A stretch of 64,000 bases of DNA from JACCZH01 sp963729445 (GTDB taxonomy: Bacteria; Chloroflexota; Chloroflexia; Thermomicrobiales; CFX8), in contig CAVSNU010000003.1 in assembly GCA_963729445.1 (NCBI GenBank), forward strand, positions 1,349,739-1,413,738, given 5' to 3'. The notes below the pieces were generated by a model. It worked only from the letters and a program-made list of their open reading frames with translations. It made no database searches and was not told the DNA's origin. Positions 56,597 through 64,000 of the stretch are shown here, one piece after another. The translations under genes and the position numbers were made by a program. Every line of letters begins with the position of its first letter. Positions within the stretch are counted from its first letter, which is position 1.

Positions 56597-57477
56597 CGGG
56601 ACGACGGGGGATCATTCTGGCGGGCGGGTCGGGCACGCGCCTGTATCCCGCCACGCAGGCGCTGTCCAAGCAGCTGCTGCCGATCTACGACAAGCCGATG
56701 GTGTACTACCCGCTCAGCACGTTGATGCTGGCGGGCGTGCGCGACATCCTCGTGATCTCGACGCCGCGTGACACGCCAGTGTTCGAGCAGCTGCTGGGCG
56801 ACGGCAGCCAATGGGGACTGCGCCTGCAGTACGCCGTGCAGCCTGATCCCGGAGGGCTCGCGCAGGCCTTCATCATCGGTCGTGACTTCGTCGGCACGTC
56901 ACCATCCGTCTTGATCCTCGGCGACAACCTGTTCTACGGACACGATCTACCGGAACGCCTCGCCGCGGCGAACCGGCAGGAGACGGGCGCGACGGTGTTC
57001 GCGTATCACGTCAAGGATCCGCAACGCTACGGCGTGGTCGACTTCGACAGCCACGGCAAGGCGACATCCATCGAGGAAAAGCCGGCGCAGCCGAAGTCGA
57101 GCTTCGCCGTGACCGGCCTCTACTTCTACGATGGCCGCGCCGTGGAACGCGCCGCGTCGCTGAAGCCGTCTGCCCGCGGCGAGCTGGAGATTACGGATCT
57201 GAACCGCTGTTATCTCGAGAGCGGCGAGTTGTCGGTCGAGGTCATGGGCCGCGGCTACGCCTGGCTCGATACGGGCACGCACGCATCGCTGCTCGAGGCA
57301 AGCCAGTTCATCGAAACCATCGAACGCCGGCAAGGGTTGAAGATCGCCTGCCCCGAGGAGATCGCGTTCCGTCTCGGCTTCATCGACCGCGCGCAACTCG
57401 CTGCGCTCGCGGAGCCGTTCGGCAAGGCCAGCGAATACGGGCGGTATCTCTCCGGGTTGCTCGACGACCGCGGGTAG
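56593..57477 (+). CDS. rfbA: Glucose-1-phosphate thymidylyltransferase
   Basis: 294 aa. Nucleotide-binding GGSGTRLYPATQALSKQL, then IYDKPMVYYPLSTLM, GDNLFYGHDL, and GRGYAWLDTGTHASLLEAS. Makes dTDP-glucose for rhamnose or related sugars. ATG overlaps smpB stop. rfbB, C and D are not in the window. Confidence 0.96.
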   Translation: MTGRRGIILAGGSGTRLYPATQALSKQLLPIYDKPMVYYPLSTLMLAGVRDILVISTPRDTPVFEQLLGDGSQWGLRLQYAVQPDPGGLAQAFIIGRDFVGTSPSVLILGDNLFYGHDLPERLAAANRQETGATVFAYHVKDPQRYGVVDFDSHGKATSIEEKPAQPKSSFAVTGLYFYDGRAVERAASLKPSARGELEITDLNRCYLESGELSVEVMGRGYAWLDTGTHASLLEASQFIETIERRQGLKIACPEEIAFRLGFIDRAQLAALAEPFGKASEYGRYLSGLLDDRG

Positions 57478-57490
57478 CCACGACGCGCAC

Positions 57491-58396
57491 ATGCGGACCC
57501 ACTCCCGCGGACATCTCGCCGCCCTCGAGAACGAGGCGATCCACATCGTCCGCGAGGCCGCCGCGCAGTGCGAGCGGCCGGCGCTGCTGTTCTCCGGCGG
57601 CAAGGACTCCATCGTGCTCGCGTGGGTGGCGCGCAAGGCCTTCCATCCGGGACCCGTGCCGTTCCCGCTCCTGCATGTCGACACCGGGCACAACTTCCCT
57701 GAGACGCTGAGCTTCCGCGACGAGTTCGCCGGTATCGTGGGCATGACGTTGATCGTGCGGAAGGTGCAGGACTCGATCGACCAGGGCCGCGTCAAGGAAG
57801 AGACGGGCCCGAACGCCAGCCGCAACGCGCTTCAGACGGTGACGCTGCTCGACGCGTTAAAGGAGCTGCGCATCGACGCCGCGCTTGGCGGCGCGCGGCG
57901 AGACGAGGAAAAGGCGCGTGCGAAGGAACGGGTGTTCTCCCACAGGGATGCCTTCGGGCAGTGGGATCCCCGCAATCAGCGCGCCGAGCTTTGGAATCTC
58001 TTCAACGGGCGGAAGGGGCCCGGCGAGCACTTCCGCGTGTTCCCGCTCTCGAACTGGACCGAGCTCGACATCTGGCAGTACATCGCCGCCGAGGACATCC
58101 CGATCCCGGACCTCTACTTCGCGCGCCCGCGCGCCGTCGTCCTGCGCGACGGGATTCTGCTGGCGAAGACCGACTTCATCCAGTTGCAGACCGCCGAGTT
58201 CATCGAAGAGCGGCAGGTGCGGTTCCGAACGATTGGTGATGCGACCTGCACCGGCGCGGTCGAGTCGGAGGCCACGACGGTCGACGCGATCATCCAGGAG
58301 ACCGCCGCCTCCCGCATGACTGAGCGCGGCGGGCGCAGCGACGACAAGCGCTCCGACGCGGCAATGGAAGACCGCAAGAAGGCGGGCTACTTCTGA
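57491..58396 (+). CDS. cysD: Sulfate adenylyltransferase subunit 2
   Basis: 301 aa. PP-loop FSGGKDSIVLAWVARKA near residue 35, LHVDTGHNFPET, and the C-terminal RSDDKRSDAAMEDRKKAGYF that binds the large subunit. Makes APS from sulfate and ATP with CysN. ATG overlap at 58396 (TGATG) with cysNC. Confidence 0.96.
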   Translation: MRTHSRGHLAALENEAIHIVREAAAQCERPALLFSGGKDSIVLAWVARKAFHPGPVPFPLLHVDTGHNFPETLSFRDEFAGIVGMTLIVRKVQDSIDQGRVKEETGPNASRNALQTVTLLDALKELRIDAALGGARRDEEKARAKERVFSHRDAFGQWDPRNQRAELWNLFNGRKGPGEHFRVFPLSNWTELDIWQYIAAEDIPIPDLYFARPRAVVLRDGILLAKTDFIQLQTAEFIEERQVRFRTIGDATCTGAVESEATTVDAIIQETAASRMTERGGRSDDKRSDAAMEDRKKAGYF

Positions 58397-60318
58397 TGGA
58401 CGCCGTCCGCACGTACGCCGAGTCGGACCTGCTGCGATTCACGACAGCGGGGAGCGTGGACGATGGGAAGAGCACGCTGATTGGGCGGCTGCTGTACGAT
58501 ACGAAGGCGATCTTCGAGGATCAGCTGGAGCAGATTGCGGACGCCAGCCGCCGGATGGGCGACGACCGGGTCAACCTCGCGCTGCTGACCGACGGCTTGC
58601 GCGCCGAGCGCGAGCAGGGCATCACCATCGATGTCGCGTACCGCTACTTCGCCACGCCACGGCGGAAGTTCATCATCGCCGACACGCCGGGCCACGTGCA
58701 GTACACGCGGAACATGGTGACGGGCGCGTCTACGTCCGACCTCGCGGTGGTGCTGATCGATGCGCGCAAGGGCGTGCTCAATCAATCCCGCCGGCACGCC
58801 TTCATCACCTCCCTCCTCGGCATCCCCCACATCATCGTCGCCGTGAACAAGATGGATCTGGTCGGGTACGCCCAGGACGTCTACGACGCGATCGTGGCCG
58901 ACTTCACGGCGTTCGCCGAGAAGCTGACGGTGCCCGACATCTCGTTCGTGCCTGTCTCGGCCCTCGAGGGCGACAACGTCGTGACGCCGTCCGAGCGGAT
59001 GCCCTGGTATCTCGGCGGCCCGTTGCTGCACCTGCTCGAGTCCGTGAAGGTCGGGGGGCGGCGCAACACCATCGATTTCCGGTTTCCGGTCCAGTGCGTG
59101 ATCCGGCCGCACCAGGGCTTCCGCGGCTACGCGGGAACGGTGGTGTCGGGCGCGATCCGCCCCGGCGCGGAGGTCGTGGCGCTGCCCGCAGGCCTTTCCA
59201 CGCGCGTGCGAGCCATTGAAACGTTCGACGGTCCGCGTGACGAGGCGCGTGCTGGCGACGCCGTGGTGCTGACGTTCGAGGACGAGATCGACATCTCGCG
59301 CGGCGACATGGTCGTGCCGGTGAGAAACCTCCCTGTGTCAGCGCGGCATTTCGACGCGTATCTCTGCTGGATGAGCCCGGAAGCCATGGTGCCCGGCACG
59401 CCGTTCGTGCTGCAGCAGACGACAAGGCAGACACAGGCGTCCATCGACCACATCGAGTACCGCGTGGACGTGGACACGCTGCATCGTGCCGAAGCCGACA
59501 CGCTGCATCTGAACGAGATCGGGCGCGTGCAGATCACGACGAGCGCGCCGCTGTTCGTGGATTCCTACCGCGTGAACGCCGCGACCGGCAGCTTCATCCT
59601 GATTGACCCGCGCACGCACGTGACGGTGGGCGCTGGCATGATTCGCGGCGAGGTGCGTGAGACGCCTCGAAGCGCGGCGCGCGACGCCGCGGACGTGTCC
59701 GATCCCGCTGGCCCAATCTCGTCGAACGTGGTGTGGGAGGGGTGGAACATCGGTCGTGAGGCGCGCGAGGCGCGGAACGGCCACGGCGCCGCCGTCATCT
59801 GGCTCACTGGGCTGCCGGGCGCCGGCAAGACCACAATCGCGCGTCAGGTCGAGCGCGCGCTCTTCGAGCGCGGCTGCCAGACCATGCTCCTCGATGGCGA
59901 TCAGGTGCGGCACGGCCTGTGTGGCGACCTCGGGTTCGCGCCGGCGGATCGCACGGAGAACATCCGCCGGGCGGGGGAGGTGGCGAGGCTGTTCTTCGAG
60001 CAGGGCGCCCTCGTGCTCTGCGCATTCGTTTCTCCGTACCGGCAGGATCGCGAGCGCGTGCGTGCGCTCGTCCCCGAAGGCCGGTTCCTCGAGGTGCTGG
60101 TCACCGCGTCGGACGATGTGCGGCGGGCACGGGATCCCAAGGGGCTGTATGCGGGTGCGGAGGCGGGTCGTGTGGCCGACTTCACGGGAGTGACCGCGCC
60201 GTACCAACCGTCGCCGGCGCCGGATGTCGTGCTCGAGACCGGTGGGCGCACGGTGGCGGAGTGCGCGACGGAGCTGCTGCAGGCGCTGGTGGCGCGAAAG
60301 CTGATCGGGCCGCTTTGA
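58396..60318 (+). CDS. cysNC: Bifunctional sulfate adenylyltransferase GTPase / APS kinase
   Basis: 640 aa. N-terminal EF-Tu-like GTPase: GSVDDGKSTLIGRLLYD (P-loop), DTPGHVQYTRNM, NKMDLVG. C-terminal APS kinase (from ~460): LTGLPGAGKTTIARQVE (P-loop), CAFVSPYRQDRERV. Together with CysD produces PAPS, the sulfate donor. The location amid polysaccharide genes suggests use in sulfating a surface glycan as well as cysteine synthesis. Confidence 0.96.
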   Translation: MDAVRTYAESDLLRFTTAGSVDDGKSTLIGRLLYDTKAIFEDQLEQIADASRRMGDDRVNLALLTDGLRAEREQGITIDVAYRYFATPRRKFIIADTPGHVQYTRNMVTGASTSDLAVVLIDARKGVLNQSRRHAFITSLLGIPHIIVAVNKMDLVGYAQDVYDAIVADFTAFAEKLTVPDISFVPVSALEGDNVVTPSERMPWYLGGPLLHLLESVKVGGRRNTIDFRFPVQCVIRPHQGFRGYAGTVVSGAIRPGAEVVALPAGLSTRVRAIETFDGPRDEARAGDAVVLTFEDEIDISRGDMVVPVRNLPVSARHFDAYLCWMSPEAMVPGTPFVLQQTTRQTQASIDHIEYRVDVDTLHRAEADTLHLNEIGRVQITTSAPLFVDSYRVNAATGSFILIDPRTHVTVGAGMIRGEVRETPRSAARDAADVSDPAGPISSNVVWEGWNIGREAREARNGHGAAVIWLTGLPGAGKTTIARQVERALFERGCQTMLLDGDQVRHGLCGDLGFAPADRTENIRRAGEVARLFFEQGALVLCAFVSPYRQDRERVRALVPEGRFLEVLVTASDDVRRARDPKGLYAGAEAGRVADFTGVTAPYQPSPAPDVVLETGGRTVAECATELLQALVARKLIGPL

Positions 60319-60384
60319 GGTTCAGGTAAGATCGTCCGTCGGGCGTCGCGAGTTTTTGATTCCCGTGCTCGACACCACTGGCTT

Positions 60385-61500
60385 ATGACTTCACACGACG
60401 GCACCGCCAACCACGGGATGAAGGCACGCATTCACCTTGTTGCGGGCGCCCGGCCGAACTTCATGAAGATCGGGCCGGTGTACCACGCGCTGGCGCGGAG
60501 CGAATGGGCGGAGCCCGTGCTGGTCAACACTGGCCAGCACTTCAGCGCCGACATGTCGGACGTGTTCATCCGGGATCTCGGCTTGCCCGAGCCGCACATT
60601 CAGTTGAGAGCCTCGGGTGACTCCCACGCCACGCAAACGGCCGCGGTGCTTGTCGCCTACGAAGCCGCGTGTCTGAGCGATCGTCCGGACTGGGTGGTCG
60701 TCGCCGGTGATGTGAACTCCACGCTGGCGGCGTGCCTGGCCGCACGCAAACTTGGCCTGCCGGTGGCGCACCTCGAAGCCGGGCTGCGCAGCCGCGACCG
60801 GGGCATGCCTGAGGAGATCAACCGCGTGGCCGTCGATGGGATGGCGGACCTGCTGTGGACGCCCTCCGCCGACGGCGACGAGAACCTCCTGCAGGAGGGC
60901 ATACCGAAGGAACGGATCGAGCTCGTGGGCAACACGATGATCGACGCCTACTGCCTGCTCGAAGAAGCGATCGGCAAGGCCGCTGCGCCTGCGCGCTTCG
61001 GGTTGGCGGCGCCCTATGTGGTGGTGACGATGCACCGGCCGGTGAATGTGGACACGGCGGAGCCGTTGACGGAGGTGGTCGGTCAGCTGGTGGCGCTGCA
61101 GCGGGACGTGCCGGTGGTGTTCCCCGTGCATCCGCGCACGCTCTCTCGTCTGAAGGCGTTCGAACTCGACGGACGACTCGAGTCGGCGGGCGTGCGCCTG
61201 CTGCCGCCGCTCAGTTACGTGGAGTTCATGAGCCTGGTGCGGGGCAGCGCGGCGGTCATCACCGACTCGGGCGGCGTGCAGGAGGAAACGAGCTACCTGG
61301 GCATTCCTTGCCTGACCGTGCGAGAGAGTACCGAGCGTCCCGTGACGGTCACGCTCGGCACCAACCGGCTGATTGCCCGGGACACGGTCGCGGCGGACGC
61401 CCTGCGCGCGGCGAAGCAGACCCGTTCGGCTGTCGCGATCCCCTTCTGGGACGGGCATGCAGCCGACCGCATCGTGACCAGCTTGAGGGCGCACCTGTGA
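60385..61500 (+). CDS. wecB: UDP-N-acetylglucosamine 2-epimerase (non-hydrolysing)
   Basis: 371 aa. VAGARPNFMKIGPVYHAL, HLEAGLRSRDRGMPEEINR, TMHRPVNVD, VITDSGGVQEETSYLGIPCLTVRESTERP. Makes UDP-ManNAc for glycans. ATG 60385; ATG 60418 (MKARIHL) is also plausible. Followed by a GTGA-overlapping epimerase gene. Confidence 0.95.
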   Translation: MTSHDGTANHGMKARIHLVAGARPNFMKIGPVYHALARSEWAEPVLVNTGQHFSADMSDVFIRDLGLPEPHIQLRASGDSHATQTAAVLVAYEAACLSDRPDWVVVAGDVNSTLAACLAARKLGLPVAHLEAGLRSRDRGMPEEINRVAVDGMADLLWTPSADGDENLLQEGIPKERIELVGNTMIDAYCLLEEAIGKAAAPARFGLAAPYVVVTMHRPVNVDTAEPLTEVVGQLVALQRDVPVVFPVHPRTLSRLKAFELDGRLESAGVRLLPPLSYVEFMSLVRGSAAVITDSGGVQEETSYLGIPCLTVRESTERPVTVTLGTNRLIARDTVAADALRAAKQTRSAVAIPFWDGHAADRIVTSLRAHL

Positions 61501-62537
61501 CGCAGAGACGGGCAGACGGGAGAAGCACGGCTGCGGTGCTCGTCACCGGCGCGGCGGGTTTCATCGGGTCCCATGTGGCACAACGTCTCCTCGCCAGGGG
61601 CGATGTCGTGGTGGGGCTCGACAACCTGAACGACTACTACGACGTGACCCTGAAGGAAGCGCGGCTTGCGAGGCTTGAGTCGCACGAAGGGTTTCGCTTC
61701 GTGAAGGGTGATGTCGCGGATCGCGCGATGCTGGATACCCTGATGGCCGAGCACCAGCCGACGCGCGTGGTGCATCTGGCGGCCCAAGCGGGCGTCCGGT
61801 ATTCGCTGGTCAATCCTCAGGCGTACATCGAGAGCAACCTGACCGGCTTCGGCCACATCCTCGAGATCTGCCGTCACAACGGCGTCGAGCACCTCGTGTA
61901 TGCGAGTTCGTCCAGCGTCTACGGGAGCAACGGGCGCCTGCCGTTCTCCGAGCACGACGTCGTCGATCACCCGTTGAGTTTGTACGCCGCGACGAAGAAG
62001 GCGAACGAGCTGATGGCACACACATACAGCCATCTGTATGCGCTGCCGACGACGGGCCTGAGGTTCTTCACGGTGTATGGACCCTGGGGCCGGCCCGACA
62101 TGGCGCTGTTCCTGTTCACGAAGGCCATGCTCGACGACCAGCCCATCGATGTCTACAACCATGGCCAGATGGTTCGCGACTTCACCTACGTCGACGACAT
62201 CGTCGAAGGCGTGGTGCGCGTGCTCGACCGTCCGGCGGCGCCCGACGCCGCGTTCGACCCGCGCCAGCCGGATCCCGCCACGAGCCACGCGCCGTATCGC
62301 ATCTTCAACATCGGGAACAGCCAGCCGGTGCCGCTGGACGACTACATCACGGCGGTTGAGCGGGCCCTGAATGTGACCGCGCGCCGCAACCTGCTGCCGA
62401 TGCAGCCGGGTGACGTGGCGGCCACGGCTGCGGACACATCCGCGCTCGACGCGTGGGTGGGCTTCAAACCGGCCACGCCGGTGGCCGAGGGCGTGCGGCG
62501 CTTCGTCGAGTGGTATCGGGCGTATTACGGGCGGTGA
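61497..62537 (+). CDS. NAD-dependent nucleotide-sugar epimerase (UDP-glucuronate 4-epimerase-like)
   Basis: 346 aa extended SDR. VLVTGAAGFIGSHVAQRL (NAD site), GLDNLNDYYDVTLKEARL (typical of GlcA 4-epimerases), catalytic Ser SSSSVYG, and YAATKKANELM. GTG 61497 overlaps the wecB stop. The C-terminal NIGNSQPVPLDDYI matches the same branch. Confidence 0.92.
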   Translation: MTQRRADGRSTAAVLVTGAAGFIGSHVAQRLLARGDVVVGLDNLNDYYDVTLKEARLARLESHEGFRFVKGDVADRAMLDTLMAEHQPTRVVHLAAQAGVRYSLVNPQAYIESNLTGFGHILEICRHNGVEHLVYASSSSVYGSNGRLPFSEHDVVDHPLSLYAATKKANELMAHTYSHLYALPTTGLRFFTVYGPWGRPDMALFLFTKAMLDDQPIDVYNHGQMVRDFTYVDDIVEGVVRVLDRPAAPDAAFDPRQPDPATSHAPYRIFNIGNSQPVPLDDYITAVERALNVTARRNLLPMQPGDVAATAADTSALDAWVGFKPATPVAEGVRRFVEWYRAYYGR

Positions 62538-62609
62538 AGCCGGCAGCATTGCCGGGCTTCAGAGATACAATGAAGGCCGCGATCGACCGGGAGAGAGGAA
62601 CATTTTGAA

Positions 62610-63595
62610 ATGCGTGTACTGATTACGGGCGGAGCCGGGTTCATTGGCGGGCACCTCGCGGAGGCCCTGTTGGACGGGGGCCATCAGGTGCTGGTCATCG
62701 ACGACCTTTCGACGGGCTCCGTCGAGAACATCACCCACCTGAAGGGCCGCGCGGGCTTCGATACACGATCGACACGGTGTTCAACGATCAGGTGATGGCC
62801 GAGCTCGTCGACCGCGCGGACGTCGTGTTTCACCTGGCTGCTGCCGTCGGCGTGAAGTTGATCGTGCAGGAACCTGTCCACACGATCGAGACGAACGTGC
62901 ACGGCACCGAGGTGGTGCTTCGGCATGCCGCGAAGAAGAAGAAGAAGGTGTTCATCGCCTCCACGTCGGAGGTGTACGGCAAGAGCGTGGACGTGCCGTT
63001 CCGCGAGACCGCCGATCTCGTGATGGGCGCCACGTTCCGGCATCGCTGGGCGTACGCCTGCAGCAAGGCGCTGGACGAGTTCCTGGGGCTCGCATACTGG
63101 AAGCAGAAGCAGTTGCCCGTCGTCGTGGTTCGCTTCTTCAACACCGTCGGTCCCCGGCAGACCGGACAGTATGGCATGGTCGTGCCGACATTCGTGCGCC
63201 AGGCCCTGATGGGCGAGCCAATCACGGTCTTCGGCGACGGCAGTCAGTCCCGTAGCTTCACGGACGTCAGCGACGTCGTCCGCGCCCTCGTGCGGCTGAT
63301 GGACGAGCCCAAGGCCGTCGGCGAGGTGATCAACGTCGGCAACACCGGCGAGGTGACGATCCGGGAACTGGCGGAGAAGATCAAGGCCGCGACGGGCAGC
63401 ACGTCGCCCATCGTGACGATTCCCTACGATGAAGCCTACGAAGCCGGCTTTGAAGACATGCCTCGCCGTGTGCCGGATCTGACGAAGATTCGGACGATGA
63501 TTGGTTACGAGCCGACGGTCGCGCTCGACGAGATCATCGAGCGGGTGATCGCCTCCATGCGAGCGGCGATGCCGCAACCGACGCCGCGCGGCTGA
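62610..63595 (+). CDS. NAD-dependent sugar epimerase/dehydratase, one frameshift
   Basis: About 328 aa when joined. MRVLITGGAGFIGGHLAEAL in the first frame; after a one-base indel near 62757, VVFHLAAAVGVKLIV, IASTSEVYGKSV and YACSKALDEFL (YxxxK). The C-terminus GFEDMPRRVPDLTKIRTMIGY is typical of the UXS-like/GDP-sugar branch. Substrate uncertain. Confidence 0.88.
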
Positions 63596-63617
63596 ACGCC
63601 CCCGGGGCCCTGCCGCG

Positions 63618-64000
63618 ATGAGGTCCACCCTGCTTCAGGGACTGCTGGCTGCGGCGCTCACGGCGGCGTTGTACACGACCGGCCTCGACCGGGTTCCCCC
63701 CTACCTGCTGCACGACGAGATCAAGGGCGCGCTGCAGTCGCAATCGCTCGTCGACACGGGCCGCGACCTGAATGGGCGGCGGCTTCCGCTCTACTTCCCT
63801 GATCCCGGATTCACCGTCGGTCGTGATCCGATCAGTATCTATTTCACTGCCCTCGTGCTGCGGGTGCGGCCGCTGTCGGAATCGTCCATCCGGCTCCCGA
63901 GCGCGCTCGTCGGCGCCGCCGGCGTGGGGCTCGCATTCGTGCTCGCCAGGCTCTGGTGGCCGGGCCGTGCTGCCGTGGGTGGCCGCCGCGACACTGGCCC
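63618..64000 (+). CDS. Partial membrane glycosyltransferase (GT-C/PMT-like), cut by window end
   Basis: About 128 codons seen. N-terminal membrane helix, then the loop PYLLHDEIKGALQSQSLVDTG, where HDE is like the acidic catalytic loop of GT39/ArnT-type enzymes, then GRRLPLYFPD, and another helix pair. A one-base indel near 63970 is likely (VLPWVAAATLA in an adjacent frame). Probably extends past the window. Confidence 0.75.
   Translation, partial: MRSTLLQGLLAAALTAALYTTGLDRVPPYLLHDEIKGALQSQSLVDTGRDLNGRRLPLYFPDPGFTVGRDPISIYFTALVLRVRPLSESSIRLPSALVGAAGVGLAFVLARLWWPGRAAVGGRRDTG

Overview
The window appears to join DNA from two unrelated bacteria, with the change somewhere around 27.2-27.7 kb. The left part (1-27.4 kb, moderate GC) looks like a Chloroflexota genome of the Thermomicrobia type. 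Evidence is a giant secreted protein with an N-terminal module I associate with that lineage, a PP2C/GAF/PAS/cyclase fusion, lgt, fabF, and intergenic gaps packed with dispersed repeats built on GTCATCCTGAGCG, small MITE-like elements and one IS630 element. The right part (27.7-64 kb, higher GC) is a Gram-negative genome, most like Acidobacteriota (Vicinamibacteria). It has lipid A/Kdo/heptose genes, an exosortase with a CTERM-type substrate, Crp regulators, and different repeats (GGTGCC runs, a 14-bp minisatellite, 56-bp tRNA-derived units).

Layout, left part. 1-3.9 kb: signalling phosphatase/cyclase and a lipoprotein metallopeptidase, minus strand. 4.0 kb: tRNA-Cys. 4.5-7.1 kb: DinB/ClbS-like protein and a P1B-4 metal-efflux ATPase with a Fur-type operator. 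7.1-8.9 kb: repeats and IS630 with a slippery A7 site. 9.0-12.0 kb: lgt, fabF, DUF1989. 13.1 kb: thioredoxin-like protein. 14.4 kb: MFS exporter. 16-25.3 kb: a minus-strand operon of a 2015-aa Ig/cadherin-type surface protein, three tail-collar (MdpB-like) proteins, a Tat-type exported protein and a GNAT acetyltransferase, with a convergent DUF6916 gene. 25.6-27.6 kb: MerR-type regulator, MazG-like protein, a 21-aa membrane peptide and a DnaA domain IV-like protein.

Layout, right part. 27.7-32.0 kb: tRNA-Leu, secG, tpiA, pgk, gap. 32.1-40.4 kb: waaA, lpxK, lpxL-like, waaF, gmhB, hldA, hldC, waaC and an isoprenylcysteine methyltransferase-like gene, that is, lipid A and inner-core LPS assembly. 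40.5-40.8 kb: tRNA-Val, tRNA-Asp and a terminator. 41-49 kb: two Crp paralogues flanking an operon of speD, a two-headed exosortase, a large membrane protein and a methyltransferase, beside a divergent ice-binding-type protein with a CTERM-like tail. 48.9-56.6 kb: AI-2E family transporter, PBP1A, holB, GMC oxidoreductase, pdxA, smpB. 56.6-64 kb: rfbA, cysD, cysNC, wecB, two sugar-nucleotide epimerases and a partial glycosyltransferase, suggesting a (possibly sulfated) polysaccharide locus.

Many genes are split by one-base frameshifts (lgt, DUF1989, mazG, DnaA-like, gap, waaA, lpxK, lpxL, waaF, waaC, crp, an epimerase). These are essential or conserved genes whose reading continues in another frame, so I treat most as indel errors in the assembly, not as pseudogenes.
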